Source of the DNA: Cricetomys ansorgei
Taxonomy: Eukaryota; Chordata; Mammalia; Rodentia; Nesomyidae
Length of the DNA stretch: 64,000 nucleotides
Reading direction: 5' to 3'
Assembly (NCBI GenBank): GCA_026225945.1
Contig: JAMJFZ010002575.1
Location: 186,001-250,000 of the forward strand
Positions 34,791-45,929 of the stretch are shown piece by piece; position 1 is the first letter of the stretch; each line of letters begins with the position of its first letter. The notes beneath the pieces are model-generated. The model saw only the letters and a program-made list of their open reading frames with translations. It made no database searches and was not told the origin of the DNA. A program made the position numbers and the translations under genes.

Positions 34791-36165
34791 TTAAGATTTT
34801 TCTCTTTTCCTTTTTCATTTTTTTCTTTTCTTTTTTACTTCATTTATTTATTTATTTTTCTTCTCTAGTACAATACATCCCAAACCACTCCTCCCCTCAC
34901 TCCTCTCCTTCCAGCTCTCCCCATCTCCCCTCTTCCCCAGATCTACCCCACCCCAACCTACCCACCTCCCACACATCCCTGAATCTCCCTAGAAAAGAGA
35001 AATTCTCCTAGGATTACTGCTTAAACAGGGCACCAACAAGATGGAACAAGGCTGGACACTAATCTCTACATTAAGGGTGAACTAGGCAACCCAGGAGAAG
35101 GAAAAAGATCCCAAAGAAAGATGAAAGGATCAGAGATGTCATCCACTCCAGCCTGTAGAATCTCCACAAGAACACCAAGCCAGGCAACCGCAAGACATGT
35201 CTAGTGGACTCTGTAGGTTCCATGTCTGCCACTTCAGGTTCTGTGGGCTCCTAAGAATGCTGATCAGTTGATTCCATGGGGTTTGTTTTCTGGTGTCCTC
35301 CACCATTTTTGTACCTGTAATATCTCCACATCTCCTCCAAAGGGTTTTCTGAGTTCTGCAAGATGTTTGGCTCTGGGCCTCTGTATCTGCTTCCATCAGC
35401 TGACAGAGGAAGCCACTCTGATGAAGATAGAAGATAGGAGAAGATAGGCTCTGATCTATGAGTAGAACAGGATATCATTAGAAATCATCTCCTGGCTATC
35501 CAATCTCTAGTTCCTGGCTTGCCCTGCAGGTTCAGGCATGGATTTCCTCATTTGGCATAGTGTTCTAACCTTCCGTTATCCCAGCAGATCCTGTAGGGAG
35601 AATAGGTTACAGGTTGAAAGTTTTGTGGCTAGGATGGTGTCCCAGTCTCACCACTGGGAGCCTTGCCTGGTTACAGGAGATGGCCTGTTCAGGCTCCCAT
35701 CCCCCATTGCTAGACGTCCTTGCAAGGGTATCCATCATGATCCCAGTGGGTTTCTACTGCCTTATGTCTCCAGATTCCCCTCCACCAAATGTCCCCCAAT
35801 TCTGTTTGTCTCTCCATATATTCTCCCCATCCATCCTTCTCCCAACACCTGGTCTCTTCTCTTCCCATTCCCATCCTCCTGCATCCTACCTTCACTATCT
35901 GCTCTATTTCTCCTTTACCAGAGAGATTCCAGTGCCCTGACTGGGGCCCTCTTTGTTGTATAGTTTCTCTGAGTCTGTGGATTGCAGCCCATTTGCTTTT
36001 TGCTTACAGTTAGTATCCACATATAAGGGAGTGCATACCATGTTTGTCTTTCTGGGACTGGGCTACTTTTTTTTCTAGTTACATCCATTTCTCTGAAAAA
36101 ATTGTGAAGTCATTTTTTAATAGCTGAGTAGTAATCCATTGTGTAAATGTTCCACATTGAGTGAG
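34791..36165 (-). mobile_element. L1 3' portion (reverse) replacing exon 3
   Basis: Reverse L1 3' UTR at the left and ORF2 C-terminal sequence at the right. The end reads GAGTAGTAATCCATTGTGTAAATG, the reverse of the L1 ACAATGGATTACTACTC motif. The 141-residue + frame at 35538-35963 is antisense to L1. Confidence 0.8.
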
Positions 36166-36400
36166 GTCAGGAGGAATGAAAGTTAATCCCCTAGGTATTT
36201 GCCCATGTGATAAGATTTCTCCCTGCCCTGAACATCTACAACAGGATCCTGGCAATGATGTTCCTCTCAGGCATTTGCAGAATCCATCAGAAAGCAAAAT
36301 GGATGTTTGAGAAGACTTCCCATAATCAGCTTCTAGCTCTAGCTAGTCACACATATTATTATTCACCTTTCTCCACAGACTTTCAGTATCTCAGACATTT
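36166..36400. repeat. Upstream block of the living unit, paralogous to 19380-19545
   Basis: Shared GCAATGATGTTCCTCTCAGGCATTTG segment and following CATAATCAGCTTC. Marks the left end of the duplicated block. Confidence 0.7.
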
Positions 36401-36404
36401 TTTT

Positions 36405-36560
36405 CCTTTTAACTTTGAGACAGGGTCTTGTGATGTAGGTATGGATGGCCTGGAACTCCCTTTATGGATAAGGCTGGTCTAGAAGCACAGAGCTCTGCCT
36501 GCCTTTGCCTCCCTAGTGCTGAAATTAGAGTGGGACACCAAGCCTGGCTCGGGCAACACT
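36405..36560 (-). repeat. B1 SINE, reverse
   Basis: TTGAGACAGGGTCTTGTGAT, GGCCTGGAACTCCCTTTATG and CACAGAGCTCTGCCTGCC identify a reverse B1. It matches the decayed copy at 19580. Confidence 0.9.
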
Positions 36561-37489
36561 TTTTCAAGCTAAATGATTGTTTTCTGATTTAATCTTTAGT
36601 CTTTGAAACTTCATACGTGTATATTCTGAATTTAAGCCTTTTAAAACAGCCTCTACTTTTTTGTCCACCCCAAGTTGTCCAGATGAAACCGCTGAGTATG
36701 GGGCTTGATAGAGAGAAGCTGAGGGGAATAATAAGACATACCTGTTAAGAAACAGAGAACAAATGTTTGGAAGGAATCTGACATCAAACTACTCAAGAAA
36801 TGTCCTTTGTTCAGAGAGAGATGACATGTCCACAAGGAGGTGGTCATGATTGGACCTTAAGGTCAGAGAGCATTGTGAGAGACAGAACATCATACCAGAG
36901 GCAGCATGATGGGGCTGTGAATTTGTAGAATATTAAAGACAGCATTAAATTACTAAGAGAGTAAAGTGAAAGAATAGGAGAGGTAGCTGCCATTAAGAGT
37001 ATGGGTGGAAGACCTGAAAATGGAAGTGGGAGAGGGAGAGACTAAGGGAGAGGGAGGGAGAGGGAAAAGGAGGAGGGAGGGAGTGAGAGTGAGGAAGAGA
37101 GAGAAGGAAGGAGAAAGCATATGAGAGATGGAGAAACTAGAGCTAGAAATTTCTTACATTTCTGAGATAATGAGGAGCTTCTCCAGAGCTAAAAAGAAAA
37201 AAGGAGGTGTAGTTGCACCGGCCTTTAACTACAGCACGCAGAAGGCAAAGGAAGGAAGATCTCTATGAAATTGAGGCTAGTCAGGGCTACATAATGAGAG
37301 TAAATTGTAAAAAGGGAGGGGATTGAGGTGGGCATCAGGTTGTTTGTTTGAATGGATAGAAATAAGGAAGCACATACAGGAATCTCTGCGACATCTGAGG
37401 AGACAAAGACTAGAGCAGGATGTACTTGAACTACTGGATAGGGTTGTAGAAGTGAACAGTCATGGTGAGGAATGTAAAACCTGTGGTTC
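36561..37489. other. 5' flank of the intact gene
   Basis: Contains the block paralogous to 21541-21835, a purine-rich GGGA/GAGA tract at about 37023-37115, and a degraded B1-like SINE at about 37200-37300. No separate gene is seen. Confidence 0.5.
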
Positions 37490-37637
37490 CTCCAGGCTAT
37501 CTGCTCAGTCCACTGCCTTGGGATCCCATTGGCTTCCCCTTCTAGCCTGAGTCATATATAAGCATGCACGGTTGGGGATGGGCCTTGAGTATACTGTCCT
37601 GCTCTTCACTGCTCTCTTGACCTAAGATCTCACTGCC
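37490..37637 (+). promoter_or_regulatory. Core promoter and 5' leader of the intact PATE-like gene
   Basis: TATATAAG lies at 37555-37562, 76 bp before the ATG, predicting a start site around 37585-37595. An inverted CCAAT box (ATTGG) lies at 37528-37532 in CCCATTGGCTTCCCC. Diverged copies upstream of the dead exons at 2.1, 9.3 and 33.5 kb show which parts were ancestral. Only this copy keeps both a canonical TATA box and ATTGG at this spacing. Confidence 0.75.
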
Positions 37638-39042
37638 ATGGGAAAGCACATCCTGATGCTCTTGCTGGGCCTCTCCTTGGTGGTGGGGTTCCTGCAAGGT
37701 GAGATCCTGGCGGGAGGTAAGGGCTGATGCTGGCAGGCAGACATTCTGTCAAAGGGTATTGGGTTTTTTGGAGGTCAGGAATAAGGTAAGGGATCTGACT
37801 ACTTTTATCAGTGAACTCCACACCCTTCATCCCAAAATCCTCACAACCCCTTCCTCCCTTCCCTCTGTTTTGTATAGTATGGTTCTCTGCAGTCCCACTT
37901 TCTCTTTGTCATGGCTCTGGTCCTGGTCTTCTCTCTCCTGGTCCTTTGGTTCTCCCCCTTAGTTCTTCACAAACAAACATCTTGAATTCCTCCAGCTGAC
38001 CTGTGCATAGGCATAAGTGTGGGTTGGAAATGATGCAAGGAAGGTCCTTGAGGAGATGAAGATAATAAAGTGATTGTGTGGTCACAGGGTCATCTCAAGT
38101 TCCCTACATCAGAGCTTTGATCTTCTTCCTCACTGTCTGGTCCACTCACAGTATTTGAAGTGGGGAAACCTGGTCCTTCTCAAATCCCTTCCTAGGGTTC
38201 AAGTTACACAGGGATCAGCTCAGCACATATATATTCAGCTCTTTCCTTTGTCATTGTTTCTGATTCATTAATTATAACCACAGGCTCAGCTCCTGTCTGA
38301 TGCTTGAAGCTGGGCTCTGAATGAACCTCTTAACTTGATTTTGCGTTTTCAGCTCTGACATGTTTGGAGTGCGACTGGCTCAACTCTGATGGAATTTGTG
38401 AGAAAGGAGAAACCACCTGTGAGATTGAAGATGGCCAGGAATGTTCCATACTGGTAGTCTCTAAAGGTGTGTCAAGCCTGGAAAATCTTTGGTTGATTCT
38501 GTTTGCTGCTGTGCAATGAAGCAGACCTTGGCCCACTACTGGGGACAATGTAGAGACGGTGGTGGGAAGCTGTGTTTCTGTCAAATTCAGGAAACGTTTT
38601 CTTTATATCTGGTACAAGTTGCCTACCATTCTTGTCCAGACAAAGAAACATTTTTGAGGGGTCTCTGCATGATCCTTAGGAGCTTTATTGCAAAACATAT
38701 TCAGGGATGAGAGGACTTGAACTGTAAAATACCATTCAGCCATTTGGGGAATGGGAGGCATGCCTTCAGGCCAGATTACAGGTTGACAGATGATAACTAC
38801 AGTCACCTCAGTGTGGCTGACATACATTACACCGGGGAGCCTGACTCTCCTCATTTACTGAGACTCTGACTTCTCAAATATTTATGTTTGCCTCGTGTTT
38901 TTCTTCTTGTACAGGTGATAACATTCTGTTTGGGATGCAGAATTGTGCTACTTTCAGATGCCTTAATGAAACTTTCATCCATTATAATCTAACATTGGAT
39001 TTTACATGTTGCCACGACCAATCTTTCTGTAATGGGTTTTAG
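37638..39042 (+). CDS. PATE-like secreted three-finger (Ly6/uPAR) protein, complete
   Basis: Three coding exons, both introns phase 1. Exon 1 is 37638-37698, donor GTGAGATCC. Exon 2 is 38353-38466, acceptor GCGTTTTCAG, donor GTGTGTC. Exon 3 is 38915-39042, acceptor TTCTTGTACAG, stop TAG. The 100-residue product has a signal peptide starting MGKHILMLLLGLSLVVGFLQ and a mature part of about 80 residues opening ALTCLEC and ending CCHDQSFCNGF. It has ten cysteines (mature positions 4, 7, 16, 23, 31, 49, 54, 70, 71, 77), the Ly6 pattern with terminal C-N, and no GPI-type hydrophobic tail, so it should be secreted. Sequons lie at NET and NLT. The mature chain is very acidic (13 D/E against 3 K/R). 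C6-x4-C7 is one residue longer than the usual x3. PATE proteins act in male-tract fluid and sperm function; that role is inferred from family. It could instead be another Ly6-type secreted gene, but the phase-1 three-exon layout and clustering favour PATE. Confidence 0.9.
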
Positions 39043-40227
39043 AGGCTGGACCTTTTCCTGGCCTGCTCTTCTGCAGGTGAGTCCTCCCCACTTCCCTGTG
39101 CTCTCATAGCCTCACTAGTCCATGAACTGCCCAACCCCCAACACCGCACTCAGCATCAGCTGTTGATATTTCAATAGTTCAGTTGGAGATAGAGAGATGC
39201 TCTCTACTTCCTACTATTTCCAATTTTTTCCTCATTTCAGTTTCTTGTTTCCTTCTCTTCTTTCTTCTTCTGTCCTTCCATCACTAACTGATGTTTACCA
39301 TACTCTCCCCCATTTTTTACTGTTATCTTTATCAACACTGGTTTTATGCTAGTGAATATGACAGACATTACACATTTCCTTTAAAAGTCTTCAGATTAGA
39401 GTTGCTACTTCTGCCAAGGTGTCAAACAAATATTTGTTCCAGTGTCTATTTTCATTCTTATTCATCGAATGGAAGATGTATACTATCTGGTTTCTCACTG
39501 CTGTGGCCTGAGTAAAACAGTATAATGGAGCAATGCTCTATTTTAGTTTGTGATTTCAGAGGTTTTCATCATGGTGGGGAGGATTGAGTGGACCAGAGCT
39601 ATTCACATCATGGCATGTAGGACATAGCTGAGCATAGTAGGAAGAAACCAGGACCAGGTACATCCTCCTAGGCTACGGTTCTTGCTCTCTTCAGTTCAGC
39701 CTGTAACTCTTAATGATTTATCTAAAATTTGAATGTATTAATGGGTTAAGTCATTAATTATGTCAGAAACTTAATATCAAAATTATGTCTAGAAATATCA
39801 GAGTCACACCCAGAACTGTGTTTGAGGAATCTTTTAGGCAACCTTGACACATTCAAGTTCATAGTTCAGACCTGCTGTCACATGGGCTGAAATCGCTCAG
39901 CACCGCAGCATCCAATTCTATTTTGTGTACACATGGAAAGACTGTCCCGTTCTGCTTTATTCCCAGAAAATCACATAAATTTGAAGTTGATAACGTTTGC
40001 ATCTTTATTTTTATATTTTTTTCTAACACATTGCTACTCAACCTCAAAAATGGAGACAATGCTGTCCAGAGGAACCATGACTAGTTTCCTGCAGAGATAC
40101 AGCTTATTTACACATTCAGGTGTATACTCCGAAGTTTAAAAATTATGAATAAGTTATGATGTATATTCATGTGTCAATATTTAAGTACTTACAAATATTA
40201 TAAATCATGATAACCGTTTTTTTCAGT
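39043..40227. other. 3' flank of the intact gene
   Basis: The post-stop stretch AGGCTGGACC...CTTCTGCAG is followed by a consensus donor GTGAGTCC at 39077, which may begin a 3'-UTR intron. No AATAAA is evident before about 40850. The rest is degenerate spacer like 4400-5680. Confidence 0.5.
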
Positions 40228-40330
40228 GCTGTCCATTGAATTCTGGCTCTGGACTCGCCAGCAAGCATTCCACTACTGACCTTGTCTTGAACCCTATTCC
40301 TTGGTCTTTCCATCATTGCAGTCAACCTTT
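40228..40330 (-). repeat. ID/B4-like SINE fragment shared with units A and B
   Basis: TTTTTTTCAG-TGCTGTCCATTGAATTCTGG-CTCTGGACTCGCCAGCAAGC matches the fragments at 5680 and 23145. Confidence 0.5.
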
Positions 40331-40439
40331 TACTTTACTATCTTATACTAGATGCTCTGTCATTCATTGTGCCCCTTATAAAGTTTATTTCATTAATTCT
40401 GTATGGTGGTCTAGATTACTTTCAATTGCAATTTACTGA

Positions 40440-40620
40440 CATTTATTTATTTTGTGAATGCTTTTGTGTTGACATGCCATGACATGTATGTAGAAGTCTG
40501 AGGTGAACCTGCAGGAGTCAGTACTCTTCTTCCACCATGTTGGTTATGAAGGCTGAACTCAGTGGTCAGACTTAGTGGTCAGTGCCCTCATACTCAGTGA
40601 CATCTTATCTCCCTTCAGAT
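40440..40620 (-). repeat. B3-type SINE, reverse
   Basis: GTAGAAGTCTGAGGTGAACCTGCAGGAGTC, then TCTTCCACCATGTTGG and an end resembling GCTGAG-CATCTTATCTC, is a reverse B3-like SINE. It occupies the place of 5815-6020 in unit A. Confidence 0.65.
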
Positions 40621-40624
40621 TTAA

Positions 40625-40860
40625 AATCATAAATTGGGGGTCAGTGGGTAAAGTTATTTGTCACTAAGCCTGATGATATGTGTTCAGTTTCTGGGACCCA
40701 CGTGGTAGAAGGAAAAAATTGATTTATACAAGTTTGACTCTGACCTCCACACTGCTGATCATTCCAGAGTGCATGCAAGAGTGTGTATGTGTGCACACAT
40801 ACACACACACACGCACACACACACACACACAGCTTCACAGCCAAACAGAAACAATAAATT
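40625..40860 (+). repeat. tRNA-type SINE with CA tail
   Basis: GGGACCCACGTGGTAGAAGG, CTCTGACCTCCACACTGCTG and a (CA)n tail at 40796-40832 parallel 6045-6310. Confidence 0.7.
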
Positions 40861-41139
40861 CAATAAAAATAATATGATCACAGCAGCATTTATTTATCCA
40901 TTATCACATTTCCATTTCCTCTTCTACTTTGTCCTTCTGGTTGCCTCTCCCATTTAACCCTTTCTAAACCATCATTCTCCTTTAACTCCTTATACCACTG
41001 CATTCTGATTTTCCTCCTTTGGAGTCCTCCCTTCATGGCCCTTTATTAATTTCTGATATTTGTGGGTATTCAAAGTAGAGTACTTGGAAGAATCAAATCA
41101 AATACCTACAAATGAGAAAATTAAATACCAAGTGCACTG
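40861..41139. other. Spacer, nothing recognised
   Basis: Pyrimidine-rich spacer without gene signals. AATAAA-like signals at about 40850-40866 could serve a distal 3' end of the upstream gene. Confidence 0.35.
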
Positions 41140-41548
41140 GTTAGTCTTATATCAACTTCACATACAAACTAGAGTTATCAGAAAGTTGGGAACCTTAATT
41201 GAGAAAATGATTCTAAAAGATATGATTGTAAGCCATATTTCTTAATTAGTAATTGATGGGATAGGGCCCAACCCATTGAGGGTGATTCCATCCCTGAGAT
41301 GGTAGTCCTGGGTTCTACAAGAAAGCAAGCTGAGCAAGCCATGGGAAACAAGCCAGTAAGCAGCACCCCTCCATGGCCTCAGTATCAGCTCCTACCTAAG
41401 GTTCCTGCTCTGTTTGCGTTCCTGTCCTGGCTTTCTTCAATGATGAACTATGATGTGTAATTATAAGCCAAATAAACTCTTTTCTCCCCGACTTACTTTT
41501 GGTCATGCTTTTTCCTTTTTGTCACAGCAGTAGAAACTCTAAGACACC
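41140..41548 (+). repeat. LTR-like rodent repeat (family R1), forward copy
   Basis: GGTTAGTCTTATATCAACTT, GGGTTCTACAAGAAAGCAAGC and GCCAAATAAACTCTTTTCTC (poly-A signal) to TAGAAACTCTAAGACAC. Same family as 58136-58550. Confidence 0.8.
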
Positions 41549-42479
41549 AAAGAAATAAAATTGCCAATTAACACATAAGCAACTGAAATGAAAAGAAGGA
41601 GCATGAAAGAAACACAAATGGCCAATAAATATTTTAAAGTATTCAAGAGTAGAGGAACAGGGATGGATCTCCTTGGGAAAGAGAAATAGAATAGGTATTT
41701 AGGGATGGACAAGAGTAGGTGCTGTTGGAATGTGAGGATAACACATGAAAGAGAGAACAAGAAGGGATTACTGGGAGGTACAGATAAAACTAAGAGCCAT
41801 TCGAGGGGTCATATGGAAACCCAATACAGTAGAAGCTTCCTATAATATATACATATAGGAAGGCGATCTAAGTGGAATTGCCTAGTAACTCTGGAGATAG
41901 AGCCCCAGCTGGATATCTCTTATCACCAAATAAAGCTTCTAGTACTGGGGATGGGTTACATCTAATTGAGTTGTTAGACAAAGAGATCCCATGGCAACCC
42001 CTAAACATCATAGCCAATTTCCGAGGCTTTAGGTGGATCTCCCCAAACTGATGATAAGGCTCTATTGCCAAAAACTCTACCTACACAACTCATTGAACAT
42101 GAAGAAATAGAGAAGCTAATGCCTGCTTACTTAAGACCTTTACCCCCATAGACTAGCATGCATGTTATCAGAAGGTACTCTGCATGCTGCCAAAGGGAGA
42201 AAGGTAAACACTAACCCAGCCACAAACCCTTTGATCTACAAGAGCGACTTGTTTGCAAGATATGCTGCTACAATAGCAACATAAAGCTTGTAGGAGTAAA
42301 TAACTAATATCTGATTGGATTTAAGGCTCACTCCATGAGATGGAACTCATACTCAATGCTGCTTGGGTGGCCAAGAACCTGAGATTAGATAGGCCAGGGA
42401 CCTAGAGGAAAACCAAATACTACTGTTCTGTTAAAGGAACATAGCAATAAAATGACTTTACTGATGTTTTGCTGTAATC
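41549..42479. other. Spacer, probably old repeat
   Basis: No gene motif. Composition and position next to L1 3' UTR suggest degraded L1-type sequence, but this is not certain. Confidence 0.3.
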
Positions 42480-43450
42480 ATAAATCTGTGCCTTGCTGAG
42501 TCATTATCAGAGCTGCATCCTCCTGCAATAGATGGGAACAAATATAGAGACCCTCAACCAACATGCTGAAACATACAGAGAGACAACATGCAGGAAGTGA
42601 GAAAGATCTTGGAACACTCATCCCTGAATGGGATGTCTCCATCAAATCCCTACCCTCAGGGCTCAGGAAACTTTGTGGGAGAGAATGTAGAAAACTCGAA
42701 AGAAATGGAGGGGAAAGAGGACACCAAAGAAACAAGGCCCTCTAAATCAACAGGATCTATGCATGTAAGAACTCACAGAGACTGGGGCAGCATGCACAGG
42801 GCCTGCATGGTTGTGCACAGTTTGGGTCCTAGAGCTGAGAGACGTAGACACAAGCCTCCATGCTTAACCTAGAAGCTATCTCCAACAGATAGCTACTTGC
42901 AAAAAATTAGGTTTTTTTCAAGGGAGTCTTACTGACAAAACAAATAGCTATTAAGGGTAGGCCCCATGCCCAGCAGTAGAGGGCCATCACAAAACAAGCT
43001 CTATGGCATCTTTGGAGGTTCTTTTGTTTCATAATAATATTGGCAGGGCTATATTTTTTAACGTTACAGGTCTTTTATGCACATACAATGGCTTCCACCT
43101 TGGGGTTTTATGGGATTCATGTGGGTGCAAATGTGTGTGTCCCTGTGTCTATATGCATTTGTTATGCTCTTTCTTTAGCATTTTTCTTGTTTGGTTATTT
43201 TGTATTCCATTGTTTTTGAAACAGGCTTTCCCTGTAGCTCCAGCTGTCTTGGAACACGATCTGTAGACCAGGCTGTCACTATTCATTTGTTTGTTTTTTA
43301 TTTATTTTATTATTTCTTAGATGCCGGCTTTATTTCTGAGAAGAGACACAAAGTGTGTGGGTGGCTCTGGATGGAAGGGGAGATTGGAGGAGCTGGGAGA
43401 AGTGGTGGGAGGGGCAGGGGAACATAGAATATAGTGTATGAAAACTATTT
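42480..43450 (+). mobile_element. L1 3' UTR with poly-A end
   Basis: AAGGCCCTCTAAATCAACAGG, GAACTCACAGAGACTGGGGC and GCACAGGGCCTGCATGG run to a terminal GGTGGCTCTGGATGGAAGGGG...TTTTCAATAAGAGAAAAAA, the usual end of rodent L1. A reverse B1 piece is nested at about 43215-43285. Confidence 0.8.
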
Positions 43451-43469
43451 TCAATAAGAGAAAAAATAG

Positions 43470-44260
43470 AAGTTAAAAAATATTCAATATTCTTGTCAAT
43501 CAGGGAAATACAAATTATAAGTACTTTGAGATAGCACCTCACCTCTGTCAGAATGGCTATCTTCAAAAATCTGACAATGAGTGTTGGAGAGGATATGAAG
43601 AGGAATTTTCATTCACAGTTGGAAAGAGTGCAAATTAATACAGCTTTTGTGGAAGGCAATTTGGAGATTTCTTAAAAATTATAAATACAATCACCATATT
43701 GCCCTCTATTTCAGTCCTGGGCATATGCCCAGAGAAAACAATAGCCTACCACAGAGAAATGTGCACCCCCATGCTAACTGCAGCTTTATTCACTATAACA
43801 AAGGGTTGAAATCAACATGGCTGTACAACAAGAGAGGAACGGATAATGAAAATTTGGTGTAAACACACATGTGTATGTATATACAATGGAATGTTACTCA
43901 ATGTAAAATAATGGGATTAGAAAATTTGCAGGGAAATTGATAGACTTAGAAAGTACAATATTAAGCAAGGTTACACAATCTCAGAAAAAAAGCATGTTCT
44001 CTTTCATATGCGGATTCTAGCCAGTAAAGTAGGTACGTATGTTAACAGATGTGTATGTACACCTTTTAGCATGAAAGAATACAACAAGAAAGACTCAATA
44101 TTAGAGGAAAAAGAAGGACTGAATGCAGGCAATGGCCATAAATTATGAAAGAGGGTGTAGAACTTATTGTTATCCAAGTTCTAATTCCTTCCCAGATTTG
44201 GTGTTTTACTTTATTTTTGATAATAGATAAGTGTATAAAATATATTTGATACTGAAAGTG
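43470..44260 (+). mobile_element. L1 ORF2 3' region (forward)
   Basis: GAGATAGCACCTCACCTCTG, GGCATATGCCCAGAG and ATACAATGGAATGTTACTC are L1 ORF2 C-terminal landmarks on the + strand. Confidence 0.85.
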
Positions 44261-44414
44261 TAAGAAGTCTATGTGACATCCCATAGTTTCTGTTCTGAAT
44301 GTTTATGCTAATTGTATAGAAGTTCACTGAGTTGTACAGACTTTAGGTTTGGCTAATTTTTGATGTGTTTTTATTTATTTGCAAAGTTTTTAATAATAAG
44401 AATTTAAAATTAAA

Positions 44415-45008
44415 AAATAGCTGAATAACATTCAGTTGTGCAGAAATACCCATTTTCATTATCCATTCATTAGTTGATGGACATCTACACTGTTGCCATT
44501 TCTTGACTATAGGGAATAGAGCAGCAATGAACTTGGACAAGTAAGTATCTCTATAGCAGGTTGTGTGTCCAAGAGTGGTATAGCTGGATCCTGCGGTAGA
44601 TCTGGTCTAGATTTCCGAGGAACTTTCATTCTGATTTCCATAGTGGCTGTACTGGTTTGCTTGCCCACCAGCAGCAAATACGTGTTCCTCCTTTCCATCC
44701 AGTCAAGCTAGAATTTGCTGTCACACGTTTATTTGGATATTAGTTATTCTGGTTGGGGTAAGATGAAGCTGTAAAGTAGTTTTATCTTACATTTCCTTGA
44801 TGGCTAGGGATGATGAACTATAAAAAGATATTTCTCACCCATTTGTATTTCATCTTTTGAGAATTTTCTGTTCTGTTCCACGCATTATTTTTACTTTGTG
44901 TTATTTTTCTTGATTTTTAAGCTTTTTGAGTTCTTCATATATCCTAGGTACTAACCCACTTTCGGATGTATAGCTGGTAAATATTTTTTCCAATTCTGCA
45001 GACTCCCT
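44415..45008 (-). mobile_element. L1 ORF2 3' region (reverse)
   Basis: AGCTGAATAACATTCAGTTG, GTTGATGGACATCTACACTG and TCCATAGTGGCTGTACTGG are the same ORF2 zone in reverse. Together with 43470-44260 it forms a large diverged inverted repeat. Confidence 0.85.
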
Positions 45009-45314
45009 CTTCCCTTGAATGGGCATGCCATCTGCTGGACATAGGCAGAAAGCAGCCACATGTTTTGACAAAGTGTCATTAAGAACAATCTCTAGCCTGT
45101 GGCTAGTATTGTTCCTCCCTGAAACCTCCTGAGCTGGGCCTCCAAAGTCCTTATAGTCACAACACTACTGTCTTTCAAGTTCACCTAAGAAGGGCCATGA
45201 AACACTGCTTACACTGTTCAGAGTTTCAAGGTCTTCAACATTCTTCAAGTAAACAAACAAAAAGCCCGTCATGGTCAGATTTGTCACAGCAAGAGCTCAC
45301 TCCCTGGAAACTTC
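45009..45314. other. Spacer, nothing recognised
   Basis: Contains GAAACCTCCTGAGCTGGGCC, also seen at about 18635 (GAAACCTCTTGAGCTAGGCC), just before the same repeat type. The two stretches are probably paralogous. Confidence 0.4.
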
Positions 45315-45668
45315 TGTATTAGTTACTTTTCTATTGCTGTGATAAAACTCAATGACAAAAGCAATTTATAGAAGGAAGGGATTGTTTGGCTCATGGTTCC
45401 AGAGGGTAAGAGTTCACGATGGCAGGGAAGCCTGGCAGAAGGAAGCAGGGTGGTTGGAGTGGGAAGCTGAGGATTCATATCTTGAACTTTAAGCATCAAA
45501 AGGAGAGTGGGAACTGGGTATGGCATATGACTTTTGAACCTTAAAGTCTAATCCCAGTGACAGACTTCCCCCAAAAGATTACTTCTCCCAAGCCTTAACA
45601 AACAGTGCCATCAATTGAGATCAAGCAGTCAAATGGCCTATACTGCTGTGGGGGACATTCATTATCCA
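45315..45668 (-). repeat. Medium-reiterated rodent repeat
   Basis: TAGTTACTTTTCTATTGCTG, GGCTCATGGTTCCAGAGGG and GATCAAGCAGTCAAATGGCC. Same type as 18835 and 340. Confidence 0.7.
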
Positions 45669-45929
45669 AATGATCACAATATCCCTGCCAGCCCTTGATA
45701 CCGGCAGTCATTGTGTATTCCTTCTCTTGATCCAGCATCCCACACATGTTCAGTGGTTTGGATTTACACTTTTCTAATGAACATGGCATTCAGCACTTTT
45801 CACATGCTTGTTGCCTTCAGGATCTCTTCAGCTAATTATATGTTCTTCTCATTTTGATCAGATTTATTGACTGGAGAAAAATTTTTGTGTATCCTGGCTT
45901 CAAGTTCTTTGTTAATAAAGTGTTGTGAA
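45669..45929. other. Spacer
   Basis: No gene. Short match in style to the 24.9 and 31.4 kb duplicated segment. Confidence 0.35.

Noticed and set aside
35538..35963. 141-residue + strand frame
   Set aside because: Antisense to L1 ORF2 and 3' UTR.
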